A stretch of 56,198 nt of DNA from Nesterenkonia ebinurensis. GTDB lineage: Bacteria; Actinomycetota; Actinomycetes; Actinomycetales; Micrococcaceae. Shown here in pieces: positions 1 through 7,455 of the stretch. The position numbers were made by a program, and so were the translations under genes. The stretch covers positions 1 through 56,198 of the forward strand of contig NZ_VWNF01000006.1 in assembly GCF_008711175.1 (NCBI RefSeq), given 5' to 3'. The notes beneath the pieces were generated by a model, which saw only the letters and a list, made by a program, of their open reading frames with translations, had not been told where the DNA came from and searched no databases. Position 1 is the first letter of the stretch. The number at the start of each line of letters is the position of its first letter.

Positions 1-2
1 AG

Positions 3-116
3 AGGCGACGCGCTGAAGGCCGCACCACCAAAGAGATTCGCCGATGCCTGAAACGCTACCTCGCGCGCCAGATCTACAAGATCCTCAACGCCACGACCAT
101 GACTGGACAAACATAG
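3..116 (+). CDS. IS110-family transposase, C-terminal tail (partial)
   Basis: Translation from base 3 gives the last 37 residues of a protein ending in TMTGQT and a TAG stop. The stretch KEIRRCLKRYLARQIY is typical of the very C-terminus of IS110-family (DEDD) transposases. The rest lies before the window. Thirteen bases after the stop an IS5-type element begins, so the IS110 end and the neighbouring insertion are nested. An N-terminal IS110 remnant also occurs near 29.5 kb, but I cannot say whether it is the same element type. Confidence 0.6.
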   Translation, partial: RRRAEGRTTKEIRRCLKRYLARQIYKILNATTMTGQT

Positions 117-128
117 AAGGATCCCTAG

Positions 129-651
129 GGGAATCAGTGCTGGGGCATCGTTGGCCTGACCCGGGGAAACGATGGTCGCTAAGGGTAGTCCGTGGCCGTC
201 GACGAGCTGGTGAACCTTCGAGGTCAGCCCGCCGCGGGAGCGGCCAAGGGCATGATCAGGCGGCTCGTTGCCAGGATTCGTGTAATTCGATGAAGCCCCC
301 TGTGTGGCGGGTGATGTTCGTTGCGTGCTGATGCGCACGGGCAGCGGTGGAGTCTACCGACACCGTCCAGTCGATGAGTCCTTCAGCATCGGCCTGGGCT
401 TGTAGTTTCTGCAGGATCTGTTCCCAGGTGCCATCGGCGGAAAGGCGGCGGTGCCAGGTCCACACCGTCTGCCAGGGGCCGAAGGTATTTGGCAGGTCCC
501 GCCAAGCGATCCCACACCGGTACCGGTAGATGATCCCCTCCACCACTGTGCGGGCATCAGCGAAGGGCCGTCCCTTACGGCCGGTGGGCTTGGGCAGCTG
601 ATCAGCGATCAGCTCCCACTGAGCATCAGAAAGCAACTGGAAACGAGACAT
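129..651 (-). pseudogene. IS5-family transposase, 5' half (inverted)
   Basis: The start at 651 follows a GGAGGG-like ribosome site. The first frame, ending at 256, reads MSRFQLLSDAQWELIADQLP and carries RGLP-type IS5 features such as WRDLP, W-T-W-HRRL and the first catalytic Asp in SVDSTAARAHQH. Coding continues in a second frame (EPPDHALGRSRGGLTSK) through ANDAPALIPL to the CTAG breakpoint. Two-frame organisation with frameshifting is normal for the IS427 subgroup. The protein is cut off before the second Asp, so this half cannot work alone. Confidence 0.8.
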
Positions 652-1069
652 GCCCTCCAGGCTTCCAGACCCTCCCTCACACAATTCTCAGACACGTCCT
701 AGTCGAACAGATCGAAGTCCCCCGCCTCAGAGGCGGCAGGGCCAGGACCCGGCCCGATGAACTGCTAGGAGATAAGGCCTACTCGTCCAAAGCAATCCGG
801 AAGTACTTACGGGACCGGGTCATCACCGCGACCATAGCTGAACCCAGCGACCAGGCCAGGCACCGGAAGAACCGCGGAAGCCGCGGCGGCAGACCCCCGG
901 CGTTCAACGCCGAGCGGTACAAGCGCCGCAACATCGTCGAACGAGGCTTCTCCCACCTGAAGCAATGGCGAGGCATCGCCACCCGCTACGACAAACTAGC
1001 CACCACATACCGCGCAGCAGCCCTACTGCACGGAGTCATCGCCCGGACCAAACATTTATCAGACACGCT
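129..1069. mobile_element. IS5-family (IS427-like) element, internally inverted
   Basis: A 941-bp element flanked by CTAG target duplications (125-128 and 1070-1073). The right end reads TCAGACACGCT. The left-end inverted repeat (GACGTGTCTGAG) now lies inside the element at about 687-698, facing inward, beside an internal CTAG (699-702). The 5' half of the transposase is on the minus strand and the 3' half on the plus strand. Flipping 129-698 restores a continuous transposase reading APALIPL-VEQIEVP across the CTAG. The element therefore appears to have inverted its left part onto an internal target site. It interrupts the 3' end of the gene at 1905. Confidence 0.8.
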
Positions 1070-1073
1070 CTAG
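702..1073 (+). pseudogene. IS5-family transposase, 3' half
   Basis: Reads VEQIEVPRLRGG, then GDKAYSS (second catalytic Asp), GGRPPAF, RRNIVERGFSHLKQWRG (catalytic Glu in VERGF) and ATRYDKLA, all signatures of the C-terminal half of IS5 transposases. It has no start of its own; its missing N-terminal half lies inverted just to the left. The TAG stop is formed by the CTAG target duplication at the right end. Confidence 0.8.
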
Positions 1074-1905
1074 TTCCCTGGGCTTTCAGATCGTAGATCC
1101 GCTGCTGAAAGTCTTCGTGCCCGGATCCGTCATCTGGATAGTCACCACTTCCGGTCTCGAAGTGCGGGTACATGGCGTTGGCATCGACGATGTTCTCTCC
1201 GGTGCGGCGTGCGATGCGCTCAGATCCTGCCAGTGAACGGAGATCGGTTTGAGTCACCTGCTGATGGGCGGCGATGTCGCCGTGGGCGCGCCTGAGTTCG
1301 AACGTCTTCATCTTGTTGTGACTGCCGTCGGTGACCAGAAGCCACCGCTGGACTCGATCTCCGCGGTGATTGGTGTCCCCCATCTTTGCCAGCCAGCCGC
1401 GGGTCGCGTCCTTCGAGGCAGTGCTTAGCAGGGCTTCGTCGTCATCGATGCGGGCGAGATCAGTGACGTGATCCAGACCGTTGATCAGCTCTTCGGCCTG
1501 CTCATCGGTCATCGCTCGGTTCTCATCCAGTGTCGAAACGCTGTGGCAAAGCCGGCCAGCCAGCCCTCGGTTGTCGAAGTATCGACCGGCCATCCCTCCG
1601 GGTTCGGAAAGGGCATCAGCGAGTTCGTCAAGGTCCGAGCCGTTGCGCCACCCCAGGGTTTTGCCGCGCAGGTCTGCGCTGAAGAAGCGTGTGGGCACGC
1701 CTTCGAAGTCGGTGTTGAACTTCTCCTCTGCCTGCTCGAACTCTGCGGTGAACGAATAACGGATCTCGTTCTTCCGCTGTTGCTCTTCGAGGCCGAGGAC
1801 GTCGACTGAGTCCTCAGCCTCACCGTGGGTTCTCTGCTGCCACTTGCCGGCCTCATCCCGGTTGTCGAGCTGGGCCTGCTGAGCGACCGAAAGCTGTGCT
1901 GCCAT
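1036..1905 (-). CDS. hypothetical protein with shared N-terminal DNRD peptide, 3' end disrupted
   Basis: The ATG at 1905 sits exactly nine bases after the CCGGACAC motif shared with four other genes. Residues 1-40 (QQAQLDNRDEAGKWQQR, then VLGLEE) match the N-termini of the genes starting at 2622 and 5337. The remaining ~240 residues are polar and acidic with no family I recognise. The last ~11 residues (RACLINVWSGR) come from the IS5-family end, so the native C-terminus is lost. The company of an ArdA gene suggests a mobile-element accessory or antirestriction role, which is inference. Confidence 0.6.
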   Translation of the reverse strand: MAAQLSVAQQAQLDNRDEAGKWQQRTHGEAEDSVDVLGLEEQQRKNEIRYSFTAEFEQAEEKFNTDFEGVPTRFFSADLRGKTLGWRNGSDLDELADALSEPGGMAGRYFDNRGLAGRLCHSVSTLDENRAMTDEQAEELINGLDHVTDLARIDDDEALLSTASKDATRGWLAKMGDTNHRGDRVQRWLLVTDGSHNKMKTFELRRAHGDIAAHQQVTQTDLRSLAGSERIARRTGENIVDANAMYPHFETGSGDYPDDGSGHEDFQQRIYDLKAQGTRACLINVWSGR

Positions 1906-1922
1906 GCCTAGAAAGTGTCCGG
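1906..1922 (-). promoter_or_regulatory. CCGGACAC-N9-ATG leader motif, copy 1
   Basis: Read on the minus strand, CCGGACAC (1922-1915) is followed by nine bases (TTTCTAGGC) and then the ATG at 1905. The same arrangement precedes the genes at 2622, 5337, 8849 and 9743. Confidence 0.65.
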
Positions 1923-1925
1923 CGG

Positions 1926-2622
1926 TCAGCGCGGGATGTGAAGCTTGCCGTCGTCGCCGATCTCGGCATTCTCGAAGGTGGAGCGGAAGGTCTCCGAAGC
2001 TGCGTCGTCGAGCCTCTGGGCGACCTCACGGTCCTTGACGTGCATCGGGTTGATCCGATCGCGGAAGCCGACTCCTCCCCCGGAGCCGGACAGATAGGCG
2101 TCTGCGCCGAGGTCGTGCATATCCTGGTCAGTTGCATCAGCGAAGGCCTTCAAATCGGTGTAGTTGTTCGACATGAAGGTCTCGGTGAGCTCGTCGAGCC
2201 GTGTGGAGGAGTCGTCGCCGAGCTCGAGCTCGCTGGCAGCGATCTCCTCGTCAGGGATTTCCCCGTCGGCGGAGAAGGCTCCGTCGTTGTAACTCATCGT
2301 GAGGTCCTGCTTCAGCGTGGATACCAGTCCGGCGCGCATGTCGCCGTAGCCCTTCTGCTGGACCGGCACGGACTCACCGGCAGATTCCTCCACAGCTTCG
2401 ATGGCCGGCTTGTGGGCGCCGATGCGTTGGAGGGCCTGCGCTCCGCGGGAAGTGTAGCCGGGAACGGGCCGGCCATCTGCAGCACTTGGTTGGCGACCGG
2501 CATCTTGGACCCCCCAAGACACCAGCGGGGTCATCGGGCTCTGCGTGGGCCCTGGTCTTCCACCGCCCGGTCTCGTCGCGGTTGTCCATCTGGGCCTGCT
2601 GTTGTGCGGAGAACTGCGTCAT
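1926..2622 (-). pseudogene. second DNRD-peptide protein, frameshifted at a G6 run
   Basis: The ATG at 2622 lies nine bases after CCGGACAC and encodes MTQFSAQQQAQMDNRDE, GRWKTRAH and DDPAGVLG, matching the N-termini at 1905 and 5337. Just after VLG the frame enters a run of six G (about 2509-2514) and is lost; the rest of a plausible acidic protein (VQDAGRQPSAADGRP to DDGKLHIPR, ending at 1926) is in the next frame. Removing one G restores a protein of about 230 residues. It may be a true pseudogene, a phase-variable gene, a programmed frameshift or a sequence error. The body has no recognised domain. Confidence 0.6.
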
Positions 2623-2639
2623 GACCAGTGAGTGTCCGG
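2623..2639 (-). promoter_or_regulatory. CCGGACAC-N9-ATG leader motif, copy 2
   Basis: CCGGACAC (2639-2632) plus nine bases (TCACTGGTC) directly before the ATG at 2622. Spacing is identical to copy 1. Confidence 0.65.
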
Positions 2640-2841
2640 GGTCGGCGCACTCACTGCCGCGGTCATAGCGGAGCACTGCCCGACGGCACGGCTCCTGTAG
2701 ACACTACCGTTGCGCCTGCGATACACATGTGTCTATATCGAGGGGATCAGGCTCACCAATCTTCACTGACAGCCGCTGGTCTCCGAGTGATGCCCCCTGA
2801 GCGAACGACCCGGCTTCGGGCAATCTCGCAGACTTGCATGG

Positions 2842-3627
2842 CTAGGCTGTCGAGTGCCCCGCCTCCCCCGGACGCAGGGGCTTCTTCCTCGAAGGTGGGG
2901 TCGAGTTCTCCAGGATGGAGCGAATCATGTCCACGCCTTCTTCCGCCCCTTCAACATGGCCCCATAAGGCGGAGCGCTTGGCCATCCCCGCCAGCATCTT
3001 GGCGAGGTACCTGCGGTCGTTGCTGGAAGCCTCGTGCACTCTGTCACTTCGACGCATCACCGAAGCCAGTGCGGCGAAATCTTCGATATGACGCTCACGG
3101 CGGTCATCGACGGTGCTGGTGTATGCCGCCGCCTTCGAGACCAAGGCACCGAGCATATTCGGCCTCGGGACGAACCCAGTGCGCGAGCCCACGGTCATCT
3201 CGACCACCTCACTGCGATTGATCGCCTGCTGTCCGCCCGGACTCTGGATGGTGGGCGATCCCCCTGCACCCTTCTTCCCGGAGGCATGGTCGCCGAGATT
3301 GGTGGGGATGAGGACGTCGACCTGCGCCCCCTCGTCGTTGATCCATCGGTGCTGTCTCTCGTTCCTGCTGGTCCGGTCGATACGCATCCCGAACTCCTTC
3401 AGAACCGTCGTGAGCTCGAAGTGGATGTTGGGGCGACTACGTACGTCGAGGACTGCATCGGCGTCATCTGTCGACCGAGTGGGGAATACACCCCGCTCAG
3501 CGCAGTGCAGGTGGACCATCTGCCCGCCGATGAGAGTCCAGCCCTCCGGATGCCGCTTCTGAAGATCGAAGACTACACCCCAGGACTTCTCCTGCTTCGA
3601 GGTGGTGGCCGGGAGGATGAAGCTCAA
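2842..3627 (-). CDS. AbiEii-like nucleotidyltransferase toxin
   Basis: A 261-residue protein with an N-terminal minimal nucleotidyltransferase pattern. WTLIGGQMVHLH (about residues 30-41) is followed by RSTDDADAVLDVR, the T-D-D-x-D metal-binding segment seen in AbiEii/MenT-type toxins. Such toxins typically modify tRNA or other targets and cause abortive infection. It starts with TTG and overlaps the stop of the upstream HTH gene by four bases (TTGA), so translation is probably coupled and the toxin kept lower than its antitoxin. Assignment rests on motif and operon order; the exact subfamily is not certain. Confidence 0.6.
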   Translation of the reverse strand: MSFILPATTSKQEKSWGVVFDLQKRHPEGWTLIGGQMVHLHCAERGVFPTRSTDDADAVLDVRSRPNIHFELTTVLKEFGMRIDRTSRNERQHRWINDEGAQVDVLIPTNLGDHASGKKGAGGSPTIQSPGGQQAINRSEVVEMTVGSRTGFVPRPNMLGALVSKAAAYTSTVDDRRERHIEDFAALASVMRRSDRVHEASSNDRRYLAKMLAGMAKRSALWGHVEGAEEGVDMIRSILENSTPPSRKKPLRPGEAGHSTA

Positions 3628-4268
3628 ACGCTCTCCTGAATCAACCGGCGTGCCTGGCCCAATTCACGGGCAGAATCGTAGTCAGCGAGGTCGGCGGCGA
3701 TGAGCAGGGGCGAGACTTCACCGGGCAACTCATCGACAACGTGCAGGAAGACGTTCTGGCCGCTCCGTGAGCGCGGCACAACCAGCAGGTGCTCTGCTAT
3801 GAGGCCTTCCAGCTCACCGGAGCGCACGTAGCCCTCCACAGCCGATCCGCCCGACATGCCCGAACGAGGGTCGAGGATTCCGGAGTGGTGCAGTCGTTGG
3901 TCGTGGGCGAGGTCGTCCGAGCGCGAATGCAGGACTAGCCGCGCTGCCCGACTGGAGACCCAGTCGCGCAGCAACAGTTCCGGCTCCGCGTCGCCTGCGA
4001 GCTTGCCTAGACGCTCCTTGACGCGCAGACGCTCTCGCGCCGAGATGAACTTCATTCGCTCCGGGTCAAGGATCGCCCATGCCAAGCGCTGGCTCATCGG
4101 ACGAATGCGGCGCGGATATCTGGGCAGGGAGTCAGCCTCGATGAGCCAATGGCCGCCCACCTTCTGCCCTCGCATATGACCACGCTGAAGCTGAGCGCGC
4201 ACCCGCGGAGGGCTTACGCCCAGGACATCTGCGGCATCAGCCACACTCAGCAACCTACTCACGGACAC
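3624..4268 (-). CDS. HTH protein, probable AbiEi-like antitoxin
   Basis: A 214-residue protein. Residues 6-45 (LLSVADAADVLGVSPPRVRAQLQRG, then GGHWLIEADSL) form a MerR/excisionase-like winged helix-turn-helix, so it should bind DNA. The rest is not recognised. It is the first gene of a two-gene operon, overlapping the nucleotidyltransferase start by four bases. By analogy with AbiE systems it would repress the operon and counter the toxin. A repeated GATATCGATATC-like stretch just upstream (about 4274-4287, TATCGATATCGATA) is a dyad suited to autoregulation. Confidence 0.5.
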   Translation of the reverse strand: MSVSRLLSVADAADVLGVSPPRVRAQLQRGHMRGQKVGGHWLIEADSLPRYPRRIRPMSQRLAWAILDPERMKFISARERLRVKERLGKLAGDAEPELLLRDWVSSRAARLVLHSRSDDLAHDQRLHHSGILDPRSGMSGGSAVEGYVRSGELEGLIAEHLLVVPRSRSGQNVFLHVVDELPGEVSPLLIAADLADYDSARELGQARRLIQESV

Positions 4269-4272
4269 AAGG

Positions 4273-4288
4273 GTATCGATATCGATAC
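4273..4288. promoter_or_regulatory. candidate operator of the AbiE-like operon
   Basis: The short palindrome-rich sequence GTATCGATATCGATAC lies a few bases before the HTH gene start at 4268. It reads the same on both strands. An autoregulating antitoxin commonly binds such a site. Confidence 0.45.
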
Positions 4289-4299
4289 CTCAGTGTCCA

Positions 4300-5337
4300 T
4301 CAGTTGTAAAAGACGTGGACTCCGCCGAGTCCGTCGTGCTTATCAAGGAAGGTCGCCGATCCTTCCATCTCGGCATCACGGGCGTAGGACTCGTAGTCGA
4401 GGTTGGTCTTGATGGATTCGATGTCGCCGTTGTCCACCCAGGACTTCACCAGCTCCTCTGCCTCATCGGCGTAGTCCTTGGGCTCGATGTGCTGGTCGAT
4501 CGCACCGTGATCCTCATCGGCGATCCACTCCTCGACCTTGGACTGGACAGCCTCGTCGAGATCATCAGGCACTTCCCCGCCGTTGTCTTCGATGATCTGG
4601 GATTCGACCGACTCCCGCTCGACATGTTCCATGACCTCGTCGAGGTCGTCGTAGTCGACTCCGGGGTCTTCGATCTCCAGGTCGCGTTCCAGACGGTCAG
4701 TGTCGACATGGTATGAAAGGCGATCTAGGGTTTCGGAATCTACATCACTGGGAAAGGTGTCGTCGATGAACTGTTCGGCCCACTCCTCCTTGGAGCCGTA
4801 GTCTCCCGCGTAAGCCTAGTAGAACTCGTCGGGTCCGGGCTTGTGGTCACCAAACCCCTGGTCACGGATCATCGCTTTGTAGGCCTCGACACCATCCTCG
4901 CCGTGCTCGGACTCGACGGTCTCGAAGTCCTGGGCGAGTTCGACTGCATGAGCAGGGGAAAGAGTGACATGATCGCCGACGTCGAAGCCCTCGTGATCCA
5001 TGACTGCGATCTCATCCCCGGCATCCGGGTCGGGTTCTTCGCCATTGGCGCGGTACAAGTCGGCGACGGTGACATCCTCGGCGTCCTCGGCGGCGTACCA
5101 GTCGCCGACCAGGCGTCCGGCGGCATATGCCCCTTCGGAACCGAGCCAGACCTTCGGCTCTCCGCGGTCCCGGTTCGGTGACATGTCCAGTGGTTCGGGG
5201 CGATCTGCGTCGTCGACACCGACCCCGAGCACTCCTGCGGTGTCTTCGACATCGGTGTGAGACTTCTGCTTCCACTTGCCGAAGTCGTCGCGGTTGTCCA
5301 TCTGGGCCTGCTGAGCGGCCGAAAGCTGTACGGTCAT
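4300..5337 (-). pseudogene. ardA: ArdA antirestriction protein, interrupted by in-frame amber codon
   Basis: ArdA is an acidic DNA mimic that blocks type I restriction enzymes and helps incoming conjugative DNA survive. Residues 1-40 are the shared DNRD peptide. Then PKVWLGSEGAYAAGRLVGDWY and VMDHEGF match ArdA domain 1. A TAG at 4816-4818 (codon 174) stops translation at DEFY. The same frame then continues without another stop through AYAGDYGSKEEWAEQF, LDYESYARD and HVFYN, the typical ArdA middle and C-terminus, to 4300. The frame is otherwise clean, so the amber is either recent, read through, or a sequence error. An internal ATG at 4632 could make a C-terminal fragment. Confidence 0.8.
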
Positions 5338-5354
5338 GGTCGGTAAGTGTCCGG
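5338..5354 (-). promoter_or_regulatory. CCGGACAC-N9-ATG leader motif, copy 3
   Basis: CCGGACAC (5354-5347), nine bases (TTACCGACC), then the ardA ATG at 5337. A further partial match (CGGACAC on the minus strand near 5452-5459) lies about 100 bases upstream. Confidence 0.65.
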
Positions 5355-5548
5355 CGGCGTACGAGGTCCCGAAGAGCGGGTTGTTCTCGGAAGCGGTCTG
5401 AACTTGTTCTCGGATCTAGCCTCGGAATGTTACGAAGCTGTCTGCAAGCTAAGTGTCCGCGGGCTAGATTCGGTCTGCGCCGCCGCAGTCCGCCGATTTC
5501 GCTGCCTGCGCAGTGAGTTCATCGGTTCCGAGCACGTTTGTGGGCATG

Positions 5549-5585
5549 AAAAAGCCCCGCCATGACGTGTCAGGGCATGACGGGG
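5549..5585 (-). terminator. intrinsic terminator of the transposase operon
   Basis: On the minus strand a GC-rich stem (CCCCGTCATG paired with CATGGCGGGG, one mismatch) is followed by CTTTTT. It lies just downstream of the transposase stop at 5608 and faces the right way to end that operon before ardA. Confidence 0.75.
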
Positions 5586-5607
5586 TTGGGTCGGAGCGGG
5601 TTTAGCT

Positions 5608-7455
5608 CTACATCGCGGATTCTCCTCTGGTGGGTGGGCTCCAGTCAGGGTCGCGTGATCGCTGCCGTCGCTTCTTCGGTGGTCGGTTCCAGGGTTTGGG
5701 TTGTTCCGCTCCCCAGGTCAGGTCGCGCAGGCGGGGCTTGTCTTTCCGCTCGGGGCCGCGGCCGCGGGAGTCGACATGGATGTTTTGTGCCATGTAGCGT
5801 TCGGTCTTGCGCATATTGGTAGCGATCAGTGCCAGAGCAGCGAAGAGGTAGTTGGCCGCCACGCCACGGACTCGGCGGCGATCGGGGTTTGCCAGTGCGG
5901 AACCGGCACCGTTCTTAGCTGAGGCGTTGAGGGATTCGATGGTGTTGCGGGCATGGGAGTACCAGGAATGCCATTCGCCGGTGCCGTACTGGATGCGGGG
6001 GTCCATCGCTTCACGGTCGTAGATGGGGCCGCGGATGATTTGGGTGCCTCCGGCATTGGTGCAGAGCCCGCCGCGGGTGTGCTCGGCGGGGACGTTTTTG
6101 GGCATGATCGGCAGCAGGGTCAGCTGTTTGCCGGTCTCTGCTTCGAGGTCGCGGGGCCGCAGCGGACAGTCTACTGTCGGGTTGGGGCCGGAGGCGGGGC
6201 AGCGCATTTGCTGGCCTCCACCAGGGCGAGGTGTGGCCTCATGGGGCTGGAGCATGTGTTTCGCACGCTGGTGAAGGCGTTTCTGCCAGGTGTCGTAGTC
6301 GATGCTCTTGTCCACCCGGTAGTGGTAGCTGGCATTGATGAGGGCCTCTTTGCCACGCAACCCAGGGCTGTAGAAGTTGCCTTCCAAAACGATGAAGTGA
6401 CCAGCGTCGTGAACCTTGCCTATATCGTGCTGTTTCATGTCGAAGAGCAGCTGGTAGCCCATTTCTCGGGCAGGAATCTGGAAGTTCTCCGCCAGTGGGC
6501 TGTTGCCGTAGGCACGGTCCCCGATGAGCGTCCCGGCAGGAAGCCCGGCCTGGTGCATGTGGCTGATGGCGATGATGGCGTTTGGCCCGGGGTCCTTGGC
6601 GGGTTTGTCCATGCTCATGCCCACGGCAAGCTGTGGAAAGGTGGTTTCACGGCTGGGGTTGTTGGTCGCCATGGAGACGATCGCGGCGTCATAGCCGTAG
6701 ATAGCCTTCGACAGCTCCTTGGAGGGGGCATCGCTGTCGAGGAAGTGATCACCCTGGCGTTTGTACCAGCCGGCCTCCCATTCGGTGGAGGCCCACTTAC
6801 TCTTTCTGCGTGTTGCCCGTGAATGCACGGGCAACACGGTCCCGTCGACCACGGCGTTGCCCTTCCACCTGCGGCGCACATGACGCGGCAAATCGCGAAA
6901 GCACTGGACCAGCAGTGTGTTGCAGACCTGGTGAAGACGCTGCCAGCGCTTGGCCCTGGTGTCTTTGGTGATGGAGGCGCGGTGGTCTTCGAGTTCATCT
7001 TTGAGCAACCTCTTCCCACGTGGTCCAGGTTCGGGGTTGATGGTGTCCAGCAGGCGGTGCAGGGAGCCGTCTATGCGGTCGTAGATTGCCTTGCCAGTGG
7101 TGTCCTCGTCGATTTCGATACCAAGCCGTCGGCGGCTCTGCTCGCTCAGGCCGTGCTTGATCAAAGTGGCGGCGTTGCGGATGGTTTGAGCCTGACCGGC
7201 ACAGGCCAGGGTGAGGAAGATGGCCAGCACACTGGCGAAGTCGACCGAGGGCCCCGGTCCGGCGTGTTTTGCTGCGACGATGCGGTCTTGTTCCATCCAC
7301 TGGTGGAGTTCTGCGGTGATGTCGCTGCGTTTGATCAGACCCAGGGTGCGTTCGATATCGGCCTCGGTGGCATTGAGGCGCTGATCGAAGACCCCGCGCC
7401 ACTGACGGTCCTTAGGCAGTACATAGTCATCCTCGAAAACAGGTTGCACAGTCAT
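5608..7455 (-). CDS. DDE transposase of a recombinase/transposase cassette
   Basis: A 615-residue protein with an RNase H-like DDE layout. Asp204 is in GNAVVDGTVLPVHS, Asp313 in TLIGDRAYGN, and Glu507 in NTIESLNASAKNG near the end of the core. Cysteines 419, 430 and 465 may form a metal site. The C-terminal 50 residues are basic and proline-rich. It overlaps the upstream recombinase-like gene by four bases (ATGA), so the two are made together. I do not recognise a named IS family; there is no obvious pair of IS ends tight around the gene. Confidence 0.7.
   Translation of the reverse strand: MTVQPVFEDDYVLPKDRQWRGVFDQRLNATEADIERTLGLIKRSDITAELHQWMEQDRIVAAKHAGPGPSVDFASVLAIFLTLACAGQAQTIRNAATLIKHGLSEQSRRRLGIEIDEDTTGKAIYDRIDGSLHRLLDTINPEPGPRGKRLLKDELEDHRASITKDTRAKRWQRLHQVCNTLLVQCFRDLPRHVRRRWKGNAVVDGTVLPVHSRATRRKSKWASTEWEAGWYKRQGDHFLDSDAPSKELSKAIYGYDAAIVSMATNNPSRETTFPQLAVGMSMDKPAKDPGPNAIIAISHMHQAGLPAGTLIGDRAYGNSPLAENFQIPAREMGYQLLFDMKQHDIGKVHDAGHFIVLEGNFYSPGLRGKEALINASYHYRVDKSIDYDTWQKRLHQRAKHMLQPHEATPRPGGGQQMRCPASGPNPTVDCPLRPRDLEAETGKQLTLLPIMPKNVPAEHTRGGLCTNAGGTQIIRGPIYDREAMDPRIQYGTGEWHSWYSHARNTIESLNASAKNGAGSALANPDRRRVRGVAANYLFAALALIATNMRKTERYMAQNIHVDSRGRGPERKDKPRLRDLTWGAEQPKPWNRPPKKRRQRSRDPDWSPPTRGESAM

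Noticed and set aside
5953-6822. Plus-strand open frame of 289 codons
   Set aside because: Antisense shadow of the DDE transposase; no ribosome site or family motif.
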